Assembly: GCA_037074705.1 (NCBI GenBank)
Contig: CM073591.1
Location: 162,468,032-162,532,031 of the forward strand
DNA length: 64,000 nucleotides
Direction: 5' to 3'
DNA from: Zhengitettix transpicula
Lineage: Eukaryota; Arthropoda; Insecta; Orthoptera; Tetrigidae
The position numbers were made by a program, and so were the translations under genes. Position 1 is the stretch's first letter; the number at the start of each line of letters is the position of its first letter. Shown in pieces: positions 52,045-62,859 of the stretch. Under the pieces are notes generated by a model. That model ran no database searches, was not told the DNA's origin, and worked only from the letters and a program-made list of their open reading frames with translations.

Positions 52045-53510
52045 AGCCAAGCCTCACCTTTTGTAATCTCCACCAACTTCACAGCAGCATAATTACAATA
52101 CATTCATTGAAAGCACTTCTACCGAATGAGGAAAACAACTTCTGGGAAATTACGAATCAAATAACTAGCCATTACAGAATAAAAGATTCAATGATATACT
52201 ATGGATTAGATGTCCCCGTATATAATAAAAGAGAATTCAAGTTGAAACAATTTACTCCGATTCCGAAAATTATCAACGAATCTTATGTACTTTTAAACCA
52301 AGATCAGTTGCTCTTATCGTATGTTGATTCATGGATAGAAATTAAAAATTGTATTAAAGACAAATACTACTTTTGCATAACAGATTTTACACCAGGTAAC
52401 AAATGTATATTTAACATAGTAAAAAATAACCACGTAAATAATTGTGTATTCCATAATTTAGACATAGATTTCAGTATTGAAAGAATACATAGTACTGAAA
52501 TTATTATAACAACAAGCAAAGTAATAACAATATCCAAATAAAATGTTAACAAACTGAAATAAATAAACAAATTAAAGGTATTTACAAATACATCATAAAT
52601 GATTAATGTAATTTGACAAATTACAAATTCAAAAAATCCATGACAATGTCAAAGAAATTATATTTGACAATATTGAAACCTTTAAAATAAAATAAAACTA
52701 CGTCTCAAATCTGTGGCTAACTATTAATGATATTAAAAAAATAAAAATAAAACCAGTAAAATTTAATGAACTTAAATCACCACCATATTCAATATGGAAT
52801 TATTGTATTAATAATATTAATAATTGTAACTATTGTAATATTTGTCAAAACGAAAACATGTAATTTCTTAGCAAGAAAACTACAGGTTTATAATTGGTAT
52901 ATATATTATTTTAATGTAATTAGATATTAGCAAGGGTTGAGTGCTTGGCAAGGCGCCGCCGTGGCGGATAGATAATCCGTTCGGTCTGGACGTAGTTGAC
53001 CCTCGGAGGCTACTTGGACCGTAACACCGTGAGAAACCCCTCTCCAAAAACCCCAGAAATTAAATTTAAGTGACTGCCTGAACCAATCACAATTCTTGGT
53101 TCAGGAAAGATCGATCCAAAAATTGATCGAGACCATCGATATTTTACATGTAGCGAAGGGGCTCTGAATAAAGTGTAGAGAAGACTCCTCAACGAACCGT
53201 CGTCAGGGACGGACGTACAGCCCCAAACGTGCATCATCCAGAGGACTCGGAGAGAACGAGGGTGCCATATGACTACGGTCACAGATACACGCCTGGGGAT
53301 TAAGGTATCAGATTGTTTTGTCCAGCCAACTGAACACGCGTAATTTGTATTCTTTCATTATTATTTTGTCCATGTTCCGTTCAATAATTAATAAATTCTG
53401 GAAACTATCCCTTTATTTTATCATTTACTAAACCTACCGTTACAAAACCAATTATTGTTAAAGATACAGACACCAATTTGACCAATCTGGAAGATAAAGA
53501 TCCCTTTTAG
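52045..53510 (+). pseudogene. Errantivirus E envelope, C-terminal part
   Basis: From SLTFCNLHQLHSSIITIHS the frame is open in 52107-52541 and matches C (ESYVLLNQDQLLLSYVDSW). It then decays (52545-52870) and is split by the insert at 52881. The last residues, TDTNLTNLEDKDPF and TAG 53508, resume at 53449. Signal peptide, cleavage site and fusion peptide are absent. Confidence 0.75.
52881..53443 (-). mobile_element. 563-bp insert in the envelope of E, possible solo LTR
   Basis: AAAAC flanks it on both sides (52876-52880, 53444-53448), and the envelope sequence resumes exactly behind it. In reverse it begins TGTAACGGTAGGTTTAG, a common Gypsy LTR start in insects, and ends AACCTGTA. No open frame. 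A GC-rich block (GGCGCCGCCGTGGCGG) lies at 52952. The 4-5-bp duplication fits an LTR element; a non-autonomous DNA transposon is an alternative. Confidence 0.55.
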
Positions 53511-53519
53511 TAAGGGAGG

Positions 53520-53640
53520 AGTTAGGTAAATTATTTTATTCAGATATAAGGAACTGCGAAGGTGACTCGGCTTTCTTGAGAAAGGTCAAGAAGTCTCTTT
53601 ATCGAAGTTGAAACAGACACGGTTACTGCGAATTATATTA
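53520..53640 (+). repeat. 3' LTR of element E, truncated
   Basis: AGTTAGGTAAATTATTTTATTC, preceded by TAAGGGAGG. It includes the AGAAGTCTCTTTATC block shared with the LTRs of C, and breaks off before the TATA region. Confidence 0.7.
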
Positions 53641-54460
53641 AAAGAAACGAAATGCAGAGTTCTTTATTCCAAACAAGGCAACTGTTTGAAAGACACTTTT
53701 CAGAAAATGTTGCTGTTTTCTACGACAAATTTTGTGCGAGTGGAAGATTTTCAACAAAATCGTTATTGTTGTAACCAACAATGCTCCCAAGATGAAAAAT
53801 GCTGTGAAGAAAGATTAAAAATCCATGTGTGGCACATACACTAAATCTGACTGTCAAAAATGAAGCTGGAGGGATACATCAAATACTACAGCAATGTAAA
53901 TATATAGTGATCCGCTTTAAAATGAGCACTGTAACCTCAGACGAGTTGGTAAAATTCAGCGATTATTACCAAAAACCAAGCAGGAAGTTCCAACGAGATG
54001 GAATTCCTGCTTACTTATGGTGGAAAGACTTGAAGAAATTAAAACCCTATTATCAGCTGCAATGAAAAATCTTTTCGGCACACCTGTTCTTCTATCGTCT
54101 GATGATTGAGTCGTTCTGAAGGACTGTACATCACTTCTGATACCAATGGAAGCACTGACTGTAGAGCTATCGGCAGCAAAATACATTACAATGTCAATGG
54201 TAATACTTCTAATTCGCCGACTCCAATACGTCCTCAGCAGCATTAAAGCCGAAAACAAAAATAGGAGCGAATTTACAAAAACAAATTATCTCAAGGAGAT
54301 TTGGAAATATAGACTTCAAAACATGATTTCTGCTACAGAAATCAGAATCCACGAAATCCAGACCATGGAACCCCAGAATTTCAGGAACACTGTAACAACC
54401 CCATTGGTCCCCATAACACCGACTTTCCCAAGACGCTCGCGGACCTGCTGACGAATGGAC
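53640..54460 (+). pseudogene. hAT-superfamily transposase remnant
   Basis: In several frames: an AHTLNLTVKNEAGGI motif at about 53828 (the conserved AHxLNL of hAT/ZBED transposases), then FSDYYQKPSRKFQ, then FKDC..LLIPMEALTVELSAAKYITMS-type sequence (54105-54200) and QEIWKYRLQNMI. Frames change at least three times. The dimerisation domain near the C-terminus is not recognisable. Domain order fits hAT; the subgroup cannot be told. Confidence 0.65.
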
Positions 54461-54479
54461 TTCGGCTTGGAGGACAGCG

Positions 54480-55535
54480 ATATCGCATCGAGGCCTCGCA
54501 GAAGTTATATAATTTGTTTTACTTATAATGTATGCTAACTCCAATCTTGCAAAAGCGTGCTGCGTAGGCAAACAGTGGGTCTCATTATCTTATGCTGACC
54601 AACACATCCTTCTTTGTTCCAAATCGATATAGGTATGATTGTTGACCAAGGGCAGTTGGTTCCAGTCGCATAGCCATCACGTCGAGACGCTTGCATAAAA
54701 TAATAACTTTTAAAAAAGAAAGTTTTAAGTTAATTAACTTAACTGGCGCAGCCAGTAGCACATGTATTAAATAGCATAACCAAAAATTTCAGTAATCCTA
54801 GTTGAACTGAAATTCAATTCGTTAAGCTCGTTGATTTTAACCATTTGAAAACACTGTCTGAACTTATAAGTCATACCAAGTCTTTAGAATGCAAAATTTC
54901 GACTTTGACGTGTAAAATTATACAAGCACGAGAACTCTGCGAGATCGTCGACAATTCTAAATTGACATCAACGATCAACGACTGAAAACTCTTCGCTACA
55001 CGGCGTCATATCCTGTCTTCAACCCCAGATCGAGCCACGAAGAAGACTTGGAAAATCTAACAATTCACTCTCATTTCAAAGAAAATATATGATTCCTATG
55101 TCCTACTAAACCAAGAACAAAAACTGGTGGCCTACATAAATGAATGGATAGAAATTAAAGATGGTATAAGAGATAAAAATTACTATTGCATAACAGATTT
55201 TGAACCTATTAATAAATGTATTTATAATATAATAAAACTGTAAACAATTGTATATTCCATAAGTTAGGCGTAGATTTTAATATTGAAAGGATTCATGGCA
55301 GCAACATTATAATCATGACTTGCTGAATAAAAAGTAATGTCCAAGTTAAATGTCAAGAAACAAGTGAATAAACAAATACAGGGTATTTATAAATATATTA
55401 TTAATAATGAATGAAGCCTAATGAATTATAAATTCAATAAAGTACAAAGCTATGCTAAAGAAACAATATTCGATAATAAACCTTTAACATAAGTTAAAAT
55501 TCTACATCAAACCTTTCAGTCACCATTAATGACAG
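54480..55535 (+). mobile_element. Errantivirus-like element F, minimal remnant
   Basis: LTR sequence ends TTAACTTAACT at 54744; primer site TGGCGCAGCCAGTAGCA follows. The leader (to about 55070) has GAAATTCAATTCGTT blocks as in B and C. It then goes directly to envelope sequence. Gag and pol are completely gone. It breaks off at about 55535 against a Jockey remnant. The LTR 5' limit is approximate. Confidence 0.7.
55085..55535 (+). pseudogene. Errantivirus F envelope fragment
   Basis: DSYVLLNQEQKLVAYINEWIEIK, then DKNYYCITDFEPINKCI and GVDFNIERIHG match the envelope of C from its middle. Several stops and frame changes lie after 55240. Ends before the membrane helix. Confidence 0.7.
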
Positions 55536-57050
55536 GAAGATGATTGACGAGAAACTGGCTGCCCTAAAAGCAGACATCATCGCCAAGCTGGAGAGTAACA
55601 TAGCCACAGTCTTGGCTAACATATTTGAGAAATAGCTCCAGGCAAAGCTGACGGCTACGCTAGAGCAGGCGTCGAAGTCGATTCCCGACAGAAACCTTGC
55701 CCTAAGCATAGCAAACGACCACATCTTTGTTGGGAGTGGACCCAACAAGACCGTGACGCCAACTCCTACTAATCCCAAAAAATAAACCGCAGGAAAGAAG
55801 ACGACCGACAATGGACACTCAAGGTAGCGCACGTCAATGTTCGCTCACTCAGACAAAACCGCGCCGAAATTGAACTACTAACGTAATACAACTCCTTTGT
55901 CATCTTAAGCCTTAACGAAACTCGACTGACGCCAAACATGAGGTTCATACTGAAGAGATACGCCGTTTTGCGTAACGACGCTACACCTCTAAGAGCTCTG
56001 TCGTTCGTATACCGGACGTCTGCCTGGAGATCAAAAATGTAAGCGTCACCGAAATCAGAGTTCAGTGCATTAGGCTACGAATAACAACCCTATACGTACC
56101 ACCGCCAAACGCTCGTAATGTAGGACAGCTGTTCGAGTACATCTATCTGTACTCGATATAGCAATGTCCTGATTATGAGCGATGTTAACGCTAGCCACAC
56201 TGCTCTCGGTGACAGAACCACAAGTAAGCCTGGCAGACATCTTATTCAAGCAATAACAGTTGGCCGGCTGCAGCTCATACAGACGCCGGAAACAACACGC
56301 CAGATTATAGTTAACTGATCCCTCCAAAGCACCTAACAAGACAAATTCTTCATATCCCAACACCTCTCCTACCTCATCACAGCGGCGCCGCCCCTAAATT
56401 ACGATCACATTCACCATCTCGGCGTGTCCGATTCGACATGGGAGGAGGAGCACCGCGGTATGTGATGCACCAAGCCGACTGGAATAAATTCAGACAAGAA
56501 CTTGACCGGAGACTACCAACAGCCATCAAACTGCAAACAAAGACTGACTTGGATCATGCAACGAAGACGATAACGGCCACTATACACGGCGCAATACATG
56601 AATCCATACCTAAGAGGACGTACAAACCAAGACAGACTGTCAGAGACAATAATTAAACTGATTAAACAAAATCGGCATGCCCACAGAACCTTTCTACGCA
56701 CAAGATATCACTATGACAAAAGACACCTCTATTACCTGCAATGGCAGGTGAAAGAAGCTTCCGACAATGTAAATGGGTGACGTACTGCAACGCTCTCGAC
56801 TATGACCGGTGCGTAAACGCAGCGCTGCTCTGGAAACAGATCCAGCGTTTGTCAGAGACTAAGGTTATGTCGCAGTCCCCCTCTCCTCCAATTCCCGTAT
56901 ACTCCACTCGGACGAAGAGAAGGGAGAACTTCAGTGGAATGACCTTCAAAGAGTCCACAGCATCCCGCAATCCGCTATCTTTCTAGAAAACTTCCGCCAA
57001 GATACCATCTAATTCTTTAAAAATCAATACCAAATTATAAATCCCCTAAA
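55535..57050 (+). pseudogene. Jockey element remnant: ORF1 end, endonuclease, RT start
   Basis: 55535-55800 reads as an ORF1 C-terminal coil (MIDEKLAALKADIIAKLES). The endonuclease follows, decayed: HVNVRSLRQNRAEIELL (start), LSLNETRL (catalytic Glu), MSDVNASHTALG-like (catalytic Asp) and GRLQLIQTPE. From 56438 the post-endonuclease linker is readable (HQADWNKFRQELDRRLP, ETIIKLIKQNRHAHRTFLRTR). It ends near 57050, before the RT motifs. Confidence 0.7.
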
Positions 57051-57089
57051 ATCAATCAGATGCTATAACTAGATATGCTGCGAGCCCTT

Positions 57090-57480
57090 GCGCTCACAGA
57101 TTGAAGCTGATTGTACCAACAAAGAAAATCCTTGATATAAAGAAAAATGTTAATAATAATCTCAAGGCCATACAGCACCACACCAACAGATGCACGAACT
57201 GTCCTGCTGGGTATAGTCCCCCTGGACCTTGAGGTGAAGGAAAAGAGGTGCTCAGTATTGACCAAGGAGGAATGACCCTGGTAAGATTGTAAAAATCCTA
57301 GGTAGAGAGGTCAGGTGTAAAAGAGAAATTCTTGAAATCATCCTAGACACCTGGAAATACAGATGGAATGAGTCAAGTACCAACAGGAGAGTTTATGATC
57401 TCCTTCCAAATGTCAAGGGAAGACTCACCATGAGCCACCTCCAACCTACAAGAGGTCTGCTATACTACTTGTCATGTGGT
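57090..57480 (+). pseudogene. R1/I-like non-LTR element, C-terminal fragment
   Basis: Pieces such as HHTNRCTNCPAGYSPPG, LLGIVPLDLEVKEKR, EIILDTWKYRWNESSTNRRVYDL and HLQPTRGLLYYLSCG resemble the C-terminus of R1-group ORF2 (TVALQVLAGVPPLDL, WQ.RWD.S.GRWT). Several frames are involved; low identity to anything else in the window. Confidence 0.5.
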
Positions 57481-57960
57481 AACACATATAGGGCAAAATT
57501 TTCAATTGTTTATAAAACCTATTACACACCAAGTGGAAATTCTCCTTTTCAGTCATATGTATACTGTTCAACAGTAAAAAAAAACAATCAAAAACTTATG
57601 GATTGGCATTTTAAAAAAAAAATTGAAAAGGTTGCAGCACAAGAAATTGGGCACATATTTTCAACATATATATATATAGTATATAAAAAGAGACATGCAC
57701 ATGAATGAATATTGGATGCTTTTTCATAGCAATTTTGAAATTTATGTAGAGCTTTTGTTACTTGAAACTCAATATTAGGTTTCTAAAATTACTTTTGTCT
57801 GAATCATTGGCAAATGTGATTGTTAATCAAACAAATCTGTATTGCGTACAGAATTAGTCAGAGAAACTACTAAATTTTAACATTATGGACACAAGGCAAT
57901 ACGAGTGTGTCTAGATAGGTCATTCGTTCATAAGCCAAAGACAAGACTGCATCAGAGTTA
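57481..57960. other. No gene recognised
   Basis: AT-rich. An open frame at 57430-57708 continues from the R1-like piece into sequence without a known domain (FSIVYKTYYTPSGN). TATATA tract at 57670. Confidence 0.4.
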
Positions 57961-58480
57961 ACTTGAATTTGGCTCAATAAATAATGTGGAGTCCTTATAA
58001 CAAATTTGATAAACTTAAAAAATTTCTTCATTTAAATGATAATTTTAAGTTCAAAGCAAGGAACAAAACAGGCCATGGTATACTATACTATTCAAAATTA
58101 GAACCCTTATGGAACGCCTCAAAATCAAATTCAATAATATACCACCAGAGCAACATTTCTCCACCGATTAAGAGACGTGCTCCACTAAGAATGGGCATTA
58201 TATGAAACTTCATGTGTGGTTTCAAAATTTTTGGCCCTGTTAAGAATATCTGGCTTTGCTTATCACTTTGAAATGTACAGTGGGAAGGAGAATGACATGT
58301 TGTTCTGTGAAAGAATTAGATCTGAATTACTACTTCAAATGTTGTTACCTGGCATACCAAGGTATAAAAACTATGGACTATCATATGCAACACTCCTAAA
58401 CAAAGTTGGTAGCAGTGCTGAAATTAGTTTTTTTTATTGTGGCTGTAGTAACAACTCAGATAATGTTAACATGTACTAAG
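57960..58480 (+). pseudogene. piggyBac-like transposase fragment
   Basis: FDKLKKFLHLNDNFKFKARN and KLEPLWNASKSNS match the [FRL]..L.YL.F.DN and KI.PL.. blocks of piggyBac transposases. KRRAPLRMG, GFAYHFEMYSGKEND follows (usual form: KGRS..KQY.P.KP.KWG.K...L....G[YF].Y.F..Y.GK). Two frame changes are needed. The catalytic Asp region around DESM is eroded. Confidence 0.6.
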
Positions 58481-58689
58481 GAAGTCTGTTTAATAAAGCT
58501 TAACATCTTTTTGAACTATTAATTCACTTAATCAATATAATTATTATACCTCAATACCACTCATGGTTAATTTAACCAAAGATTACCCAATTACAAATTC
58601 CAACAGAAGCACTCATGAAAAATGATTAACAATACAAAAAATAAATAATTCAATAACAAATTCAATACTGTACCTAATTCAGAATATTT

Positions 58690-58990
58690 TTTTTAAAAAA
58701 AACTGGCATATGGTGTTACTGTTACACACAAAAAAAGGGGCTAACAGAATTACCCTTTCTTGTAAAAATGTCATTCTGTGGCTTGTACATATAGTCCATG
58801 TGATCAACCTTGAATATTTATATACAGAACCGACTCCAAAATGGAGTCAGAAAATATCCAAGGAAACCAACAGCAACTATATATTACTAGAAAAATGCAG
58901 CTTGTTAAAGATGTTGCATACAATGATCAGAAATATGGTGTTTTCTACAAATCTTTTGTGCAACCAAACTTGTATCATATAATGTGCCTT
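58690..58990 (+). pseudogene. Possible piggyBac-like C-terminal fragment
   Basis: The frames NVILWLVHIVHVINLEYLYTEPT and KDVAYNDQKYGVFYKSF resemble weakly the DN..V...ST..G.EP...V.RW region of piggyBac. Position downstream of the fragment at 57960 supports it. Similarity is weak. Confidence 0.3.
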
Positions 58991-60221
58991 ACCTACATAA
59001 AAGTACATAGTAAAATGTAAATCTCATTTTTAACAAACTTACTTTGATCTGTTAATTTATATTAGTGTTCACTTGTATTATTTTGCAAGTTACCTTTGCA
59101 TTCATATTTTTTGCAATGTATGCTACTGCTATTAATATTAAAACATTAATATTTAAGCTCATAACTAAAGAAGTAATAATGAAGTCATGATACTTTACTT
59201 GGTTATTCATCGTACTACCTTAGTATTTCTAACTACTTTTTAGTAAAACTGGTTACAATAGAATTATGCTGTAATTTATCAGAATAAAGTACAAACATAT
59301 TTGTACTTTCATGCACCCTTCTCTCTTTGCTACAGCAAGCTGCATTGCCCAGGGACCACGACTTGGACGTGAGAGATAGGATTTGCTGGCAGAGCTATCA
59401 TAGATAGATGGCATTTCTCAGAAATTGGAACAAATATACATGTTCCTCTGAGGCCTATACCAGCCTTGATCCCCACTTTTTAATTATTGTTGCATAAAAA
59501 TAAACAATACATATTCATAAAATTCAAATACATTAAACACTTTAATGCCTTATATTATACTTTTAGTAGAATCAGATAACTAATAAAAGCAGGCAATTGT
59601 GACCTATAATATTATTACTCTTTAAACTATGTTACAACAATAGTACAAGTAAGTGCAAGCAAGTAAAATTATTAATTAAAACAATCACTTGGCTAACTTC
59701 CAGTATGGATACAATTTTTAAACAATCCCATTTCTCTCTCTAGTTAACCTTTAATGACACACCATTCTGCGACAAACAGGTAACACAATTCAGAAGCGGA
59801 ATAGAAAATTACTATACAAGCACAGTTATCAGTTGTTTGTGGTATGAACTATGACAACACAATTAAAAATTAGCAACAGACATCAAACAGTTACATATAT
59901 GTGGAAATAATAGCAATGTCACTGCTAATTCTTCTCACAAGTGCATAAAATATCTGGGATATATGTATCACTGGCAGAGTATCTTTTGATAAAACATTGC
60001 CAACCAAAAAGGCTGACAAGGAATGGTAAATAAATTATTATTATTGATTCATATCTGCATCACTGCAAATATAAAACCTTGGTTAAACATTTATCATCAG
60101 TTTTTGTTTTGATGACACAAAAAAGTGTAATATTGTAATACATAACAATATACAAAGAAATACTTGCACATGTATTACTAGTACACGCGTTTACCCCACA
60201 ACCTCAAAAGTACAAGTTCAA
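58991..60221. other. No gene recognised
   Basis: AT-rich apart from the 76-bp repeat at 59410. No domain was recognised. Confidence 0.5.
59410..59485. repeat. 76-bp interspersed repeat, copy 1
   Basis: GGCATTTCTCAGAAATTGGA through GATCCCCACTTTTTAATT; two mismatches to 61184-61259. The upstream 100 bases (from about 59320) are open on the minus strand together with it (GIKAGIGLRGTCIFVPI). Confidence 0.9.
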
Positions 60222-60329
60222 TAATTAATAAGAAAAATAGCCTAATACAGACAAAAGAAGTAATGAAATCAAAAACCATATTATATAATCACTTCTTTTG
60301 TCTGTATTTGGCAATTTTCTTATTAATAA
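60222..60329. repeat. Imperfect inverted repeat (hairpin)
   Basis: Arms of about 39 bases (AATACAGACAAAAGAAGT / ACTTCTTTTGTCTGTATT inner parts perfect; AATAAGAAAA outer parts) enclose a loop of about 30. A MITE-like relic or a folding RNA are possible. Confidence 0.85.
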
Positions 60330-61183
60330 TTTCCAAAAGAGACGTAAATTTTACAAATCCATATAATATGAAACGAACAAAGAAATATATACATGTAGTT
60401 TTTTCCACTTTCCAAAGATGTTGTTAAAGAAACAAATAAGTAGTCATAGACAGACATTAACGAATAAACAATTTAATGCGTAGAATTTTGAGGACAGTTT
60501 TTAATGCCCTTTAGGTTTATCGTATGTAAAAAAACACTACAGCCTTTACATGAAATTTTGTACAACACAGTGTTTATCGATATTGTTGATGGAATCTTTT
60601 CAGTTTTTTATAATGAACGATAATAAATTGGTGGATTATTGTATGATGTATGTATTGAAATATTTCAACAATAATAATACTTTACAATAAATATTATTTT
60701 AAAATTCAATAGTATTATCATTTTTAAAATCATACGTTTAATAGGTAAATTATTTACGGATTCAATTTTTTAGTCGTTTCTTGATCAAATCTATCGGGTA
60801 AAAATTAAATATCAGAATATCTGAAACTACATTTAAGTTATTCTTGTGAAAATTTTGGTGTGAAAGCCGAATCACTTTGTCAACTAAATTTCGCCTTTGT
60901 GAAAGATGGATGGTTAGAACGACAATTAAGAAAACGTTCATATAACTCAATTTCAGAAATCAATTATTAATAGACCATATTTAACCGGAAAGGAGGTATC
61001 CAGAATATTAAGAGAACGTTTAGTTTAGAGTTGATAAGTTAACTGAATGTTTGTGTTATAATTATTGAACAATTTGATTAGTTAACCCATTAAAGTTTCT
61101 GACACAGACAAGTATTTTCTAAATCTTATTTCAGGTTTTCAGCAAAGCAAGATAAACGGTTTTTCAGGCATCCTTCGATAGTT
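60330..61183. other. No gene recognised
   Basis: AT-rich. Nothing recognisable on either strand. Confidence 0.5.
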
Positions 61184-61259
61184 GGCATTTCTCAGAAATT
61201 GGAACAAATGTACGTGTTCCTCTGAGGCCTATACCAGCCTTGATCCCCACTTTTTAATT
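61184..61259. repeat. 76-bp interspersed repeat, copy 2
   Basis: Second copy, 1.77 kb from the first, same orientation. Homology is limited to the 76 bases plus a few upstream (GATAG.TGGC). Confidence 0.9.
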
Positions 61260-61712
61260 CTGGCGAACCATTGATGTGGTAATAATTGACATAGATAAAC
61301 TAAAAATATGTGGAATTTTGTAAGAGATTTAGAATGTAGATCGTTTCATGGAGAGATAGAAGTGTATTTGGGAAAATAATCGACGTTGAGTAATGTACTG
61401 CCAATATAAACAACAATTAATCTAAAAGTTATATCAGGTTTATGATTATTTGGTAGGGAATAAGCCCATAGCTAAGTTGGGAGGAGTAATAAATTAAAAG
61501 ACGTATTAAAGAATCGATGTATTAATTTTTTCCTCTTATTTAGTATTATTTTGAGGTTGACATAGGTTTTTTCTTGGAAAATTGGTATTATCAGATAAAA
61601 GCAAATTCACCTTGTCGATATAGTTAGTGGTCAAGTGCTACAATGGAAGCACACTATCCTCCTTCAAAGAAAAACAAGTTGGCGCTGTCGGTTAAAAAAA
61701 TTTACAAAGTAT

Positions 61713-61884
61713 TTTAAAATTAATTAATCGATTTCTATTAAATCGCGATAAATTTTTTGACTTCTTGTTTTTCTTTGTATAATGTAGAAACTGAACCATT
61801 TAAAATTAATTAATCGATTTCTATTAAATCGCGATAAATTTTTTGACTTCTTGTTTTTCTTTGTATAATGTAGAAACTGAACCA
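61713..61884. repeat. 86-bp tandem duplication
   Basis: TTTAAAATTAATTAATCG to AAACTGAACCA occurs twice in direct succession (61713-61798, 61799-61884) without visible differences. A recent duplication or an assembly artefact. Confidence 0.95.
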
Positions 61885-61940
61885 TTTTGTGTCTTATATT
61901 GTCATGTTCAAAGATTGAAGTCTTTCCTGGTGAAGTTGTT

Positions 61941-62140
61941 CAATAAATAGTTCTCGGAATTCACACAGGTTTTTGCATATTTATATTAGACGCAACGTTT
62001 CGACGACTGAAAGCACTGTCGTCATCTTCTAGGCGAATAATACGTCGCCTAGAAGATGACGACAGTGCTTTCAGTCGTCGAAACGTTGCGTCTTAATATA
62101 AATATGCAAAACCCGTTTGAATTCCGAGAACTATTTATTG
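61941..62140. repeat. 200-bp near-perfect palindrome, Penelope-like motif
   Basis: Arms 61941-62036 and 62045-62140 (96 bases each, loop 8) with a few mismatches. Each arm holds CGCCTAGAAGATGACGACAG and GTCGTCGAAACGTTG. This resembles the GATGA...CGAAACG motif common at termini of Penelope-like elements. The flank AAAGATTGAAGTCTTTCC (61911) is repeated before the related copy at 63874. Confidence 0.75.
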
Positions 62141-62859
62141 GATATTGTCATGTTGTTTGGGATAAATTTGTGATTATTTACTTTTCTATCATGTTTACGG
62201 GTCGTACTGTTGATTAGCTCGTTTATTTGGAAAGACACTTGTGAAGTATGTAGCAAGTGTCTAGTATTAGTTTTCTATTCAGGTCCCTGAGCGAAGAGGA
62301 AATTTCCCCGTCACTTTTGCGTCTCCTTAATTTATAAAGCTTGTAATATTCTTTCAGGGTTATAGATTAGGACAGTTTCGTAAATAAAATATTTAGTTAA
62401 TTTAAAATAATAATTTGCTGCAAAAATTAACCACATTAAAATTGAATTCATACAAAATGACAATTATTAAAAAGAATGAGACATGGACTCTCTTTCTCAG
62501 GAATTTCAGGGATCAAACCTCAACATGACAAAATTGAAATAATTGATATAAATAAATTTAATTTAAATTTAAATGTATAAATGGAGGGATCTGGCATTAC
62601 GATACTTCAATACTAAATAATTCAAACTATACCACGCCGTTGTGGTTACACCTGGCGCAGGCTGGTTTCGGTGAAAGCGTCGCCCTCTCGTGCTGGGATG
62701 CCCGACTTCATCTCGGTGGTTACAGATAAATCGTGAGCCCTCCACAATTTTCGCAGGATTTTTTTGTGAGTCCGGTCACCGACCGCTGAATCTCGTGGCT
62801 GGCTACTCAATGCCAGATTTCGACCTCCCGAAAAATTTTACTAGATAAACTTGAGTTTT
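62141..62859. other. No gene recognised
   Basis: AT-rich to about 62630, then a more GC-rich block (62640-62850) without open frame that may be 5' sequence of the RT remnant that follows. Confidence 0.4.

Larger units (their letters stand above)
50105..53640 (+). mobile_element. Errantivirus-like element E, internally deleted
   Basis: Same family as C and B. The 5' LTR and most of the leader are missing (it starts at a leader piece next to the Jockey tail). Gag, protease and the front of RT are followed, at about 52020-52045, by the envelope. The envelope is interrupted by a 563-bp insert (52881-53443). Polypurine tract and the first part of the 3' LTR (from 53520) are present; the LTR breaks off at about 53640 against a hAT remnant. 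Confidence 0.85.

Noticed and set aside
52950..53000. tRNA-derived SINE head (GCCGTGGCGGATAG...)
   Set aside because: A convincing A box and B box pair with correct spacing could not be found.
59440..59485. snRNA-like end with a TTTTT terminator in the 76-bp repeat
   Set aside because: No match to U1-U6 motifs or pol III promoter elements could be made.
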